Positions 7,269-12,314 of a stretch of 15,089 nt of DNA are shown piece after piece. Each line of letters opens with the position of its first letter. Within the stretch, counting starts at the first letter, position 1. This DNA comes from Nitrososphaeria archaeon (GTDB lineage: Archaea > Thermoproteota > Nitrososphaeria > Nitrososphaerales > Nitrososphaeraceae), in NCBI GenBank assembly GCA_021324715.1, contig JAJPIN010000195.1, forward strand, positions 1-15,089, given 5' to 3'. Under the pieces are notes generated by a model. The model was not told where the DNA came from, made no database searches, and saw only the letters and a program-made list of their open reading frames with translations. The translations under genes were made by a program, and so were the position numbers.

Positions 7269-8183
7269 TCACATCGATACACTTTTAATTGCATTCTTGA
7301 CACTGTTTACTCCAAGGTCAAATACTTTCATTTCATCTTCATTTAATTTTAGTTCAACTATTTTCTCAATTCCTTCACTTCCAATCACACATGGTACACC
7401 AATACATACATCGCTGTAACCATATTCACCTTCCAGTAAAGCTGATACTGGCAGTATTGTTTTTTTGTTTTTTACGATACTCTCTACCATAGTTGCAACT
7501 GCATTTCCGGGAGCATATACTGTCGCACCTTTTAGTGAAATTACTTCAGCAGCTGCCTTTTTTGTCTTGTCGGTGAGATCTTCTGACTGTTTTGTCGTTA
7601 TGAAATCAGTTAGCGGTATGCCTCCCAAACTTGAGAATCTAATAAGTGGCAACATGTTCTCTCCGTGTTCGCTTATTACCATAGCTTGAATTGAGTCTCT
7701 AGATATCCCAGTAACTGTGCTGATATGCTCTTTAAAACGTGATAGATCTAGCATTCCACCCATACCCATCATATTGGCTCTTTGACCTGCTAGTGACTTA
7801 ATTACAAGGTATGTCAAGGGGTCTAGCGGGTTCGTTACTACTATTATATTTGAATTCCGAGCATAGCTCTTGATATTATTGCATACTCCCTTTATAATCT
7901 CAGCATTTGTTTTCAGCAAATCCATACGAGTCATACCAGGTTTTCTTCCTATTCCTGCAACTACAATTACAAAATCTGATCCTCTCATGTCTTCATAGTT
8001 ATTAGAACCACGTACATTGCAGTCTACACCTCGCTCCGCCAGTTGATGGTTAATGTCCATTGCTTCTCCTTGAGGTAAACCTTCAATTATATCAAGCAAT
8101 AAAATATTGCCTAGTTCTCTAATTGAGCAATTTAGAGCCACAGAAGAACCCACTTTGCCAGCTCCTATTACTGTAATTTTCAT
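7269..8183 (-). CDS. mdh: Malate dehydrogenase (lactate/malate dehydrogenase family)
   Basis: 304 residues, starting with the NAD-binding fold: GAGKVG at residues 7-12 and an acidic Asp31 after the second strand, which favours NAD over NADP. The substrate loop reads GRKPGMTR with Arg80; lactate dehydrogenases have Gln at this place, so malate/oxaloacetate specificity is favoured. Further catalytic residues visible are Arg86, Asn118, the Asp146/Arg149 pair and the catalytic His173 in SEHGENMLP. It interconverts malate and oxaloacetate with NAD in central carbon metabolism. A clear TATA box lies about 30 bases before the ATG, and larB follows closely, suggesting a two-gene transcript. Confidence 0.93.
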   Translation of the reverse strand: MKITVIGAGKVGSSVALNCSIRELGNILLLDIIEGLPQGEAMDINHQLAERGVDCNVRGSNNYEDMRGSDFVIVVAGIGRKPGMTRMDLLKTNAEIIKGVCNNIKSYARNSNIIVVTNPLDPLTYLVIKSLAGQRANMMGMGGMLDLSRFKEHISTVTGISRDSIQAMVISEHGENMLPLIRFSSLGGIPLTDFITTKQSEDLTDKTKKAAAEVISLKGATVYAPGNAVATMVESIVKNKKTILPVSALLEGEYGYSDVCIGVPCVIGSEGIEKIVELKLNEDEMKVFDLGVNSVKNAIKSVSM

Positions 8184-8207
8184 TTAAGAAACAACGAACT
8201 TTATGAT

Positions 8208-8218
8208 TATTTATAAAT
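8208..8218 (-). promoter_or_regulatory. TATA box before mdh-larB
   Basis: Minus-strand ATTTATAAATA centred about 30 bases before the mdh ATG. Predicted transcription start is near 8187, giving a leader of only a few bases. Confidence 0.65.
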
Positions 8219-8365
8219 TTTCAATAGAATGAAAATCGATGATTAAGAAAAATACGAAGACGATACGTAGATTATCTCTGGTTTAGAGAAATACTAGCCT
8301 AGCAACTCAAATGATATATAGTTTTCCTAATAAGCCTAAATATCACAGATTCTCTTGTTCAAATA

Positions 8366-8395
8366 ATGATTTTATGCATAATGTTTTTATGCACA
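8366..8395 (+). repeat. Tandem 15-bp repeat holding the promoter of the zinc-ribbon gene
   Basis: Two adjacent copies, 8366-8380 and 8381-8395, agree at 13 of 15 positions and each contains TTTTATGCA. The second copy has a TATA-like TTTTTATG centred about 25 bases before the ATG at 8413, where an archaeal TATA box for a leaderless message should be. The first copy would sit about 40 bases before the ATG, too far for the same start, and may serve a second start or a regulator. Confidence 0.5.
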
Positions 8396-8412
8396 CACGA
8401 ATTCTATTTTTT

Positions 8413-8550
8413 ATGGAAGGATATTGTGTTAAGTGTAAACAGAAAAGGATGATGAATGATGAAAAAAAGATAACTATGAAAAATGGAAAGCCGGCAACCC
8501 AAGGAATATGTTCTACTTGCGGTACCAAAATGTTCAGAATTGGAAAATAA
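8413..8550 (+). CDS. Small zinc-ribbon protein, DUF5679-like
   Basis: 45 residues from the ATG at 8413. The frame is open upstream to 8311, but that part is atypical in composition and covers the promoter repeats, while the start at 8413 gives a compact domain beginning EGYCVKCKQKR. Two CxxC knuckles (CVKC and CSTC, the latter followed by GTKMFRIG) should bind one zinc ion. The pattern, with KNGKPATQGICSTCGTK at the end, matches the small archaeal/bacterial family I recall as DUF5679. No function is known; the fold suggests nucleic-acid or protein binding. It is transcribed alone, divergent from mdh, and ends at a hairpin shared with the coiled-coil gene. Confidence 0.8.
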   Translation: MEGYCVKCKQKRMMNDEKKITMKNGKPATQGICSTCGTKMFRIGK

Positions 8551-8587
8551 CCAAAAATGAATTTATGAATACATAAATAATGAGCTT

Positions 8588-8623
8588 GCCATCAAATTAT
8601 TTTTTTTAAATTATTTTGATGGC
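8588..8623. terminator. Bidirectional terminator hairpin between convergent genes
   Basis: Arms GCCATCAAA (8588-8596) and its exact complement (8615-8623) enclose an AT-only loop with a run of eight T at 8600-8607. It lies between the stops of the zinc-ribbon gene (+) and the coiled-coil gene (-); the right arm covers the last codons of the latter. Position and symmetry suggest use by both transcripts, but archaeal termination depends more on the T-run than on the hairpin. Confidence 0.5.
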
Positions 8624-9357
8624 GTGAGATTTCTAAGAGGATCCTTTTTGTTAGTTACATTTTGATCACGTATCCGATTTAAATCATTTTTTAAACTTTC
8701 ATTATCCTCAATTCCTTTAACTTTAGTGGATTCGTAACTATCGAGTTTTTCAAGAGCCAGAGTAATTTCAGTCTCTAATTTTTTTATTTTTTCGGCTTCA
8801 ATGCCCAAAGAGTTATCCAGATTTTCTGTCCGAAAAGAGGTATTCTTAAAATTAGGATGAATGAGATCATTTTGAGTCTGTTTTGGTTGTTTTGTTAGAG
8901 TTTTAAGATTACTATCTGAGATTTCCTTGAGTTTTGTATCTATAACTTTAATTTTGTTTTCTATTATAGAAACAAGACTGTTCTTAATCGAGTTTAAATC
9001 GTAATAGTCAACAACTGATCTGGTTCGTTCAATTTCTTCATCGCATTTTTTTAAATCTTCACCGTATTTTATCATCAGCCTATCAAATTCCAATTGAGTT
9101 AGTTTCCCTTCTTGAAATGTTTCATGTATTTTTCTCACCGAACTATTAATAATAGATTTTTCAACTTCCAGTGATTCCAATTCAGCTTTCATCAATTTAA
9201 GATCCGAACTACTATTATTAGCATCAATGTAATTTACTTCCATGCTACTATTCTTATTATTGCCTAGTATCGTTATTCCCTGTCTTTTTATATGATGAAA
9301 AACGATGGAAGATAGTGCACCTAGACCTATTGAAAATGATGCAATGAGCAAGTCCAA
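8611..9357 (-). CDS. Membrane-anchored coiled-coil protein of unknown function
   Basis: 248 residues from a TTG start. Residues about 2-22 (LLIASFSIGLGALSSIVFHH) form a single hydrophobic segment followed by basic residues (HIKRQG), consistent with an N-terminal membrane anchor and a cytoplasmic body. The rest is charged and helical: residues about 53-115 and 120-225 have long heptad-like stretches with few prolines or glycines, so coiled coil is expected. A short segment, EGKLTQLEFDRLMIKYGEDL, resembles the helical SHOCT-type linker pattern. No enzymatic motif is seen. It lies 50 bases downstream of eL37 on the same strand and may be read through from lsm-eL37. The TTG start is not certain because no ATG occurs before the hydrophobic segment. 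I do not recognise the family. Confidence 0.7.
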   Translation of the reverse strand: MDLLIASFSIGLGALSSIVFHHIKRQGITILGNNKNSSMEVNYIDANNSSSDLKLMKAELESLEVEKSIINSSVRKIHETFQEGKLTQLEFDRLMIKYGEDLKKCDEEIERTRSVVDYYDLNSIKNSLVSIIENKIKVIDTKLKEISDSNLKTLTKQPKQTQNDLIHPNFKNTSFRTENLDNSLGIEAEKIKKLETEITLALEKLDSYESTKVKGIEDNESLKNDLNRIRDQNVTNKKDPLRNLTPSK

Positions 9358-9407
9358 ATATCAGATATTAAACTACAACATACTGTTAAGTCTTGTCCCT
9401 AGAATCT

Positions 9408-9578
9408 TTATGTTACTCTACGTTTTATCCAATCATATTTACGCATTTTTGGATCCGGATATCCACATTTTGCACAACGCTTGTGTCTTTTGTGAAATGA
9501 ATTGTGCCCGCATCTTCTGCATCTTATGTGAGTCCTTTTTCTAGTGAATTTCCCCATTGATGTTGTTCCTCTTGTCAT
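9408..9578 (-). CDS. rpl37e: Large-subunit ribosomal protein eL37
   Basis: 56 residues, read directly from the minus strand (ATG at 9578, TAA at 9408). It begins MTRGTTSMGKFTRKRTHIRC, and four cysteines (20, 23, 35 and 38) in two CxxC pairs, RCRRCG and RCAKCGYP, form the zinc ribbon of eL37. Basic residues fill the rest, as expected for an rRNA-binding protein of the large subunit. A longer opposite-strand open frame (9305-9544) covers most of it and is a shadow. It follows lsm by 35 bases; this lsm-eL37 pair is conserved in archaea. Length and motif make the assignment secure. Confidence 0.95.
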   Translation of the reverse strand: MTRGTTSMGKFTRKRTHIRCRRCGHNSFHKRHKRCAKCGYPDPKMRKYDWIKRRVT

Positions 9579-9613
9579 ACTAATTCTCTCCCACTAGGAT
9601 CAAATTGATATTC

Positions 9614-9844
9614 TCAAAGAGGCGGAGGAGATATCATAACAACGTTATCTCCTCTTACAATAATTGTTCCAATTTCATTTGATTTTCCTTCATCAAGTAA
9701 TTCTACAGAATTGTCTAGTAGCAAATTCATATGTTGATCAAACCCATGTAAATTTCCGCGAATTACTTTACTCCCTTTTAATTTTATGAGCACTATTTTA
9801 CCTAAGCTTTCGTCGAGTATCTTTACAGCCATGTCAACCGACAT
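9614..9844 (-). CDS. lsm: Sm-like archaeal protein (Lsm/SmAP)
   Basis: 76 residues, a single Sm fold. Sm1 reads KIVLIKLKGSKVIRGNLHGFDQHMNLLLDNSVE, with the Asp-x-x-Met-Asn stretch that binds uridine-rich RNA; Sm2 ends in IIVRGDNVVMISPP, with the conserved Arg-Gly pair. Such proteins form heptameric rings that bind U-rich RNA ends and act in RNA processing. The ATG at 9844 is used; an internal ATG four codons later is possible. A GGTAGTGA stretch just upstream may act as a weak Shine-Dalgarno site. The gene leads the eL37 gene. Confidence 0.95.
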   Translation of the reverse strand: MSVDMAVKILDESLGKIVLIKLKGSKVIRGNLHGFDQHMNLLLDNSVELLDEGKSNEIGTIIVRGDNVVMISPPPL

Positions 9845-9880
9845 CTATTTCACTACCTATGGTATTGCTTAAAGAAGGTC

Positions 9881-9889
9881 TATATTAAA
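9881..9889 (-). promoter_or_regulatory. Probable TATA box before lsm-rpl37e
   Basis: Minus-strand TTTAATATA centred about 41 bases before the lsm ATG, predicting a start near 9859 and a leader of about 15 nt. The 148-base gap to the creatininase-family gene otherwise shows only AT-rich sequence. Confidence 0.4.
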
Positions 9890-9992
9890 GTTAATAGTTA
9901 TTAATCACATATTAAATAAGGATAATTTTGAGAGCTAATCAAAAACACCTTTTTCACTAATAACAAAAACTTATTCAGGAGATAAAAATGAT

Positions 9993-10694
9993 CTACAAGT
10001 CGAGTAAATCATCAAGTTCTTTTATTGACCTGACAAGATTCTTGACTGTGACTGATATTATTTTATTGCCTTCTTTTGCAGAAGCTGTCGTGGGATCGCC
10101 CCAAACACCACTTTTTGTTATCTTAAAGGACGATGGATTATTCAGAAAAGTAGAATAAGTAGCGTGTAGTCTCTTTTCGTCCACATATCCTTTTTTGGCT
10201 TTTTTCATTTGAACCAGTTTTGGTACAATAGCGAGCATTAATGAAGTTTCTACAAATCCGGCATGATCGAACTTCCTTTCAATCAACTCCCAATAGTTAA
10301 TGCCAAACACATTGATTCCTGCCTTTTTCTTAATTACCTTTTGAGAAAGATACTGCAGGACTCCCCTATTCCCATGATGACCATTTAATATTATGATATA
10401 ATTAAAACCATTTTCACCCAATGAAATACATATTTGAACAAGAAGTTCTGAGAGTAGATCATTGCTAATCGAAATATTGAAAAATGGCTGATGTTCATAT
10501 GATACTCCGTAAGGGATAGATGGTAGTACATATGAAATAACCTTTCTTGAAAGTTGGTTCGCGAAATACTCTGCGATTATTGTGTCTGTAGTTATGGGAA
10601 GATGTGGCCCATGTTGCTCTATTGAACCTAAAGGGATTATTATGCGTCTATTATTATTTTCTATCTCATAACTAGTGAGATTGTAAAAAGACAT
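9993..10694 (-). CDS. Creatininase-family amidohydrolase, possibly ArfB
   Basis: 233 residues. Metal-binding motifs of the creatininase family are present: PLGSIEQHGPHLPITTD with Glu26, His28 and Asp37; NGHHGN at 104-109; and HAGFVETSLML with Glu149. These enzymes are cytoplasmic metal-dependent hydrolases acting on amides. The archaeal member with a known role is ArfB, which removes the formyl group from the first pyrimidine intermediate of riboflavin and F420 synthesis. Thaumarchaeotes make F420, so ArfB is a reasonable candidate, but the family also includes creatininase and mycofactocin proteins, and specificity cannot be read from these motifs. A TATA-like element lies about 28 bases before the ATG. 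The neighbours, Lsm and PurU, give no pathway link, although PurU also handles formyl groups. Confidence 0.82.
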   Translation of the reverse strand: MSFYNLTSYEIENNNRRIIIPLGSIEQHGPHLPITTDTIIAEYFANQLSRKVISYVLPSIPYGVSYEHQPFFNISISNDLLSELLVQICISLGENGFNYIIILNGHHGNRGVLQYLSQKVIKKKAGINVFGINYWELIERKFDHAGFVETSLMLAIVPKLVQMKKAKKGYVDEKRLHATYSTFLNNPSSFKITKSGVWGDPTTASAKEGNKIISVTVKNLVRSIKELDDLLDL

Positions 10695-10717
10695 TAATAG
10701 AATTGATATTTACCTGA

Positions 10718-10727
10718 GTTATTAAAC
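10718..10727 (-). promoter_or_regulatory. Probable TATA box before the creatininase-family gene
   Basis: Minus-strand GTTTAATAAC centred about 28 bases before the ATG at 10694, consistent with a leaderless transcript. It lies in the 86-base gap after purU. Confidence 0.4.
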
Positions 10728-10780
10728 TAATCAAACAATTCCATTATTTTCATAATTTGAATAGTATCTCATTCTATTGT

Positions 10781-11647
10781 TTATTCAGTGTTTTTAAGGA
10801 CCACACGACCCCAATTTACTTCTATACTGTTTTTTAGGTATAGCGTTACTGCCTTTAGCAATGTTACTGCTTCAAGCTTTTGACCACGTCTCTTAATCGA
10901 CTCGACGGTATCTTCTTGTCTAACTCTGAATGACTCTTGACAAATGATAGGACCTTGATCGAGATCTTCAGTTACGAAATGAGCGGTACACCCAACAATT
11001 TTTGCACCTCGCTCATATGCTTGGACGTAGGCGTAGGCTCCTGGAAAGGCGGGTAGTAACGATGGATGAATGTTAATTATCCTATCCGGATACCGCCATA
11101 CAAAGTTTGGTGTCAGTATCCTCATGTATCTTCCCAGCACTATTAAATCTACATTATAGCGATCCAATATTTCCAGAATTTCATTTTCTGCATCCGATTG
11201 TGTGGAGTGTACTATGTGATGAAATGGAATATCGTATTTTTGCGCGATAGAATTGGTAGTGTTCTCACTTCCTACAATAACAACTATATTTGCAACTATC
11301 TCACCAGAACGTTTTGCATTTAAAAGTTTGATGAGACAATGACTTTCTTTGCTTACAAAAATGGCAATGTTCTTTAATCTTTTAGGATCTTGGTAGTGAA
11401 TTTTCACTTCCATGTCTAACTTTTTTGCTAACATTTTTAGTTCCGTATCAAATAATTTTTGGTTAAAATCATGGTGGTGAAATGACGCCTCAAGTTGCAT
11501 TCCAAATAGTCCATTGATAACATTTTGATTTATTTGTTCAACATTTCCATCGTTTTTGAAGATAAAATTTGTTACATCAGCAACAACGCCTTTTCTGTCT
11601 TTACCTACAACGGTTACCTCAATTATTAGTCTGTCATTTCTGCCCAA
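10781..11647 (-). CDS. purU: PurU-like formyltetrahydrofolate deformylase
   Basis: 288 residues. An N-terminal ACT domain (about 7-85, starting LIIEVTVVGKDRKGVVADVT) is followed by a formyl-transferase fold (about 92-285). The active-site triad of this fold is present as Asn192, His194 and Asp230 (in NIHPSLLPAF and DLDQGPII). The ACT plus formyltransferase order and the segment YERGAKIVGCTAHFVTEDLDQGPI point to PurU, which splits 10-formyltetrahydrofolate to formate and tetrahydrofolate. Yet the active site reads HPSLLP, the form usual in the glycinamide-ribonucleotide transformylase PurN, where PurU usually has HHSFLP. The start is a TTG directly before the ACT domain; no ATG is near. It is divergent from the HIT-like zinc-finger gene. 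Substrate assignment is inferred. Confidence 0.85.
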   Translation of the reverse strand: MGRNDRLIIEVTVVGKDRKGVVADVTNFIFKNDGNVEQINQNVINGLFGMQLEASFHHHDFNQKLFDTELKMLAKKLDMEVKIHYQDPKRLKNIAIFVSKESHCLIKLLNAKRSGEIVANIVVIVGSENTTNSIAQKYDIPFHHIVHSTQSDAENEILEILDRYNVDLIVLGRYMRILTPNFVWRYPDRIINIHPSLLPAFPGAYAYVQAYERGAKIVGCTAHFVTEDLDQGPIICQESFRVRQEDTVESIKRRGQKLEAVTLLKAVTLYLKNSIEVNWGRVVLKNTE

Positions 11648-11826
11648 TGTTAGAATTTATTAAAAAGCGTCAAAATTAAAGGATTCTGAAAATCATAACA
11701 CTAATGCTTAAATAAGCTAACTCCAATCCTAAAGCGATGATAAATCCACTTTTGGTGAATTTTAGATCTAATAAAGTAGAGTAGGTATTTTTCGATGTTT
11801 TACCAATCAGAATTGGTTTGCAAGAA

Positions 11827-12009
11827 ATGAGTCCTGAACAGAGACAGAAAATATTAAGGAAATCAAGAAAGGACTTTGATTATAATAATCCTACACGAAA
11901 ATGTTCTGTTTGCTATACACTATCAGGATGGCATTGTTATACATGTGACGAAGATTTTTGTGACATTCATTTTCATGATGAAAAACACAAAAAATCGTGC
12001 AGTTTTTAG
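11827..12009 (+). CDS. Small HIT/treble-clef-like zinc-finger protein
   Basis: 60 residues from the ATG at 11827; an in-frame TTG at 11818 would add three. The N-terminal third is basic and helical (SPEQRQKILRKSRKDFD). The rest is a cysteine/histidine array: Cys26, Cys29, Cys37, Cys40, Cys45, His48 (or His50), His54 and Cys58. The spacing C-x2-C-x7-C-x2-C-x4-C, ending in H-x3-C, resembles the HIT-type zinc finger of eukaryotic snoRNP assembly factors and also the B-box; two zinc ions in a cross-brace would be expected. No catalytic domain is present. It stands alone between divergent purU and a tRNA gene, and ends at an inverted repeat. The role is unknown; RNA-protein or protein-protein binding is a guess. 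Confidence 0.75.
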   Translation: MSPEQRQKILRKSRKDFDYNNPTRKCSVCYTLSGWHCYTCDEDFCDIHFHDEKHKKSCSF

Positions 12010-12012
12010 ACG

Positions 12013-12037
12013 TTTGAATAATTCGAAATTATTCAAA
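12013..12037 (+). terminator. Perfect 11-bp inverted repeat after the zinc-finger gene
   Basis: Arms TTTGAATAATT (12013-12023) and its exact complement (12027-12037) enclose a CGA loop, beginning 4 bases after the stop at 12009 and followed by AATTTTTAAATTT. It probably ends the zinc-finger transcript; a protein-binding palindrome is an alternative. Confidence 0.55.
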
Positions 12038-12149
12038 AATTTTTAAATTTAGTAGAGATAAATGAAAGAATAATACGTGTTAAGCAGATATTGTTATGAA
12101 TTTAGTGCGGGGGGTGGGATTTGAACCCACGAATCCCTAAGGAACAGGG

Positions 12150-12173
12150 ATCTAGGAATTTGAATGTTATCCA
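12150..12173 (-). other. tRNA-Leu intron 2 (at the end of the anticodon loop)
   Basis: 24 nt. A second bulge-helix-bulge has central helix TTAG/CTAG (one G-U pair), bulges AA^T and AT^C, and inner helix GGAT/ATTC. This places the intron between positions 38 and 39. Because TAGA occurs at both borders, the canonical 37/38 junction (12151-12174) gives the same anticodon and differs only at base 38 (A or T). Confidence 0.7.
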
Positions 12174-12181
12174 TTCTAAGC

Positions 12182-12203
12182 ATCGCACTCGATTTGGGCG
12201 AGA
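12182..12203 (-). other. tRNA-Leu intron 1 (between tRNA positions 30 and 31)
   Basis: 22 nt, inside the 5' strand of the anticodon stem, a non-canonical place. A bulge-helix-bulge can be drawn: central helix CGCA/TGCG, flanked by 3-nt bulges GGT and ATG cut as GG^T and AT^G, and inner helix CTCG/CGAG with a 7-nt loop. The outer helix is short. The junction is unique because it alone completes the CAGGG/CCCTG stem. Confidence 0.8.
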
Positions 12204-12262
12204 CCTGCGCCGTTGACCTAGCTTGGCAACCCCCGCATTAAATTCTTAAAGTTATTCGGCCA

Positions 12263-12270
12263 AATTTATC
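12263..12270 (-). promoter_or_regulatory. Probable TATA box of tRNA-Leu
   Basis: Minus-strand GATAAATT lies about 30 bases before the tRNA 5' end, the spacing of an archaeal tRNA promoter. The 78-base gap to glmM contains both divergent promoters. Confidence 0.5.
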
Positions 12271-12279
12271 TATTATTTA

Positions 12280-12288
12280 GAATATATT
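12280..12288 (+). promoter_or_regulatory. Probable TATA box of the phosphohexomutase gene
   Basis: GAATATATT centred about 31 bases before the ATG at 12315, predicting a start near 12310 and an almost leaderless transcript. Confidence 0.5.
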
Positions 12289-12314
12289 GGTGTTTAGTTA
12301 TTAACGATAAGAAT

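Larger units (their letters stand above)
12106..12236 (-). tRNA. tRNA-Leu(UAG) with two introns
   Basis: The 131-base gene has acceptor arms GCGGGGG/CCCCCGC, discriminator A (12106), a D arm GCC/GGC, and T arm GTGGG-TTCAAAT-CCCAC. CCA is not encoded. Unspliced, no anticodon arm fits. Removing 12182-12203 and 12150-12173 leaves 85 nt with a perfect anticodon stem CAGGG/CCCTG, loop CTTAGAA (anticodon UAG at 12176-12178) and a 14-nt variable arm (TTCCTTAGGGATTC), the normal shape of archaeal leucine tRNA. Exons are 12204-12236, 12174-12181 and 12106-12149; the middle one is only 8 nt. Leucine identity is supported by A73, the long variable arm and the D-loop GGTCAA. Charged by leucyl-tRNA synthetase, it reads CUA and probably other CUN codons. 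Confidence 0.9.

Noticed and set aside
8311..8412. An N-terminal extension of the zinc-ribbon protein
   Set aside because: It covers the promoter repeats, is unlike the family, and the start at 8413 fits both the domain and the TATA spacing.
9305..9544. A plus-strand 79-codon cysteine-rich frame
   Set aside because: It is the antisense of eL37 and the start of the coiled-coil gene; its cysteines come from the reverse reading of eL37 codons.
11648..11826. Box C/D guide RNA upstream of the zinc-finger gene
   Set aside because: An ATGATAA stretch near 11735 resembles a C box, but no D box lies at a suitable distance.
12151..12204. Single 38-nt intron with a CAA anticodon, or an unspliced CGC anticodon
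   Set aside because: The CAA reading (TTCAAAT loop) leaves a mismatch in the anticodon stem and an over-long 22-nt variable region, and its borders do not form a bulge-helix-bulge. CGC is an alanine anticodon, incompatible with a class II tRNA.
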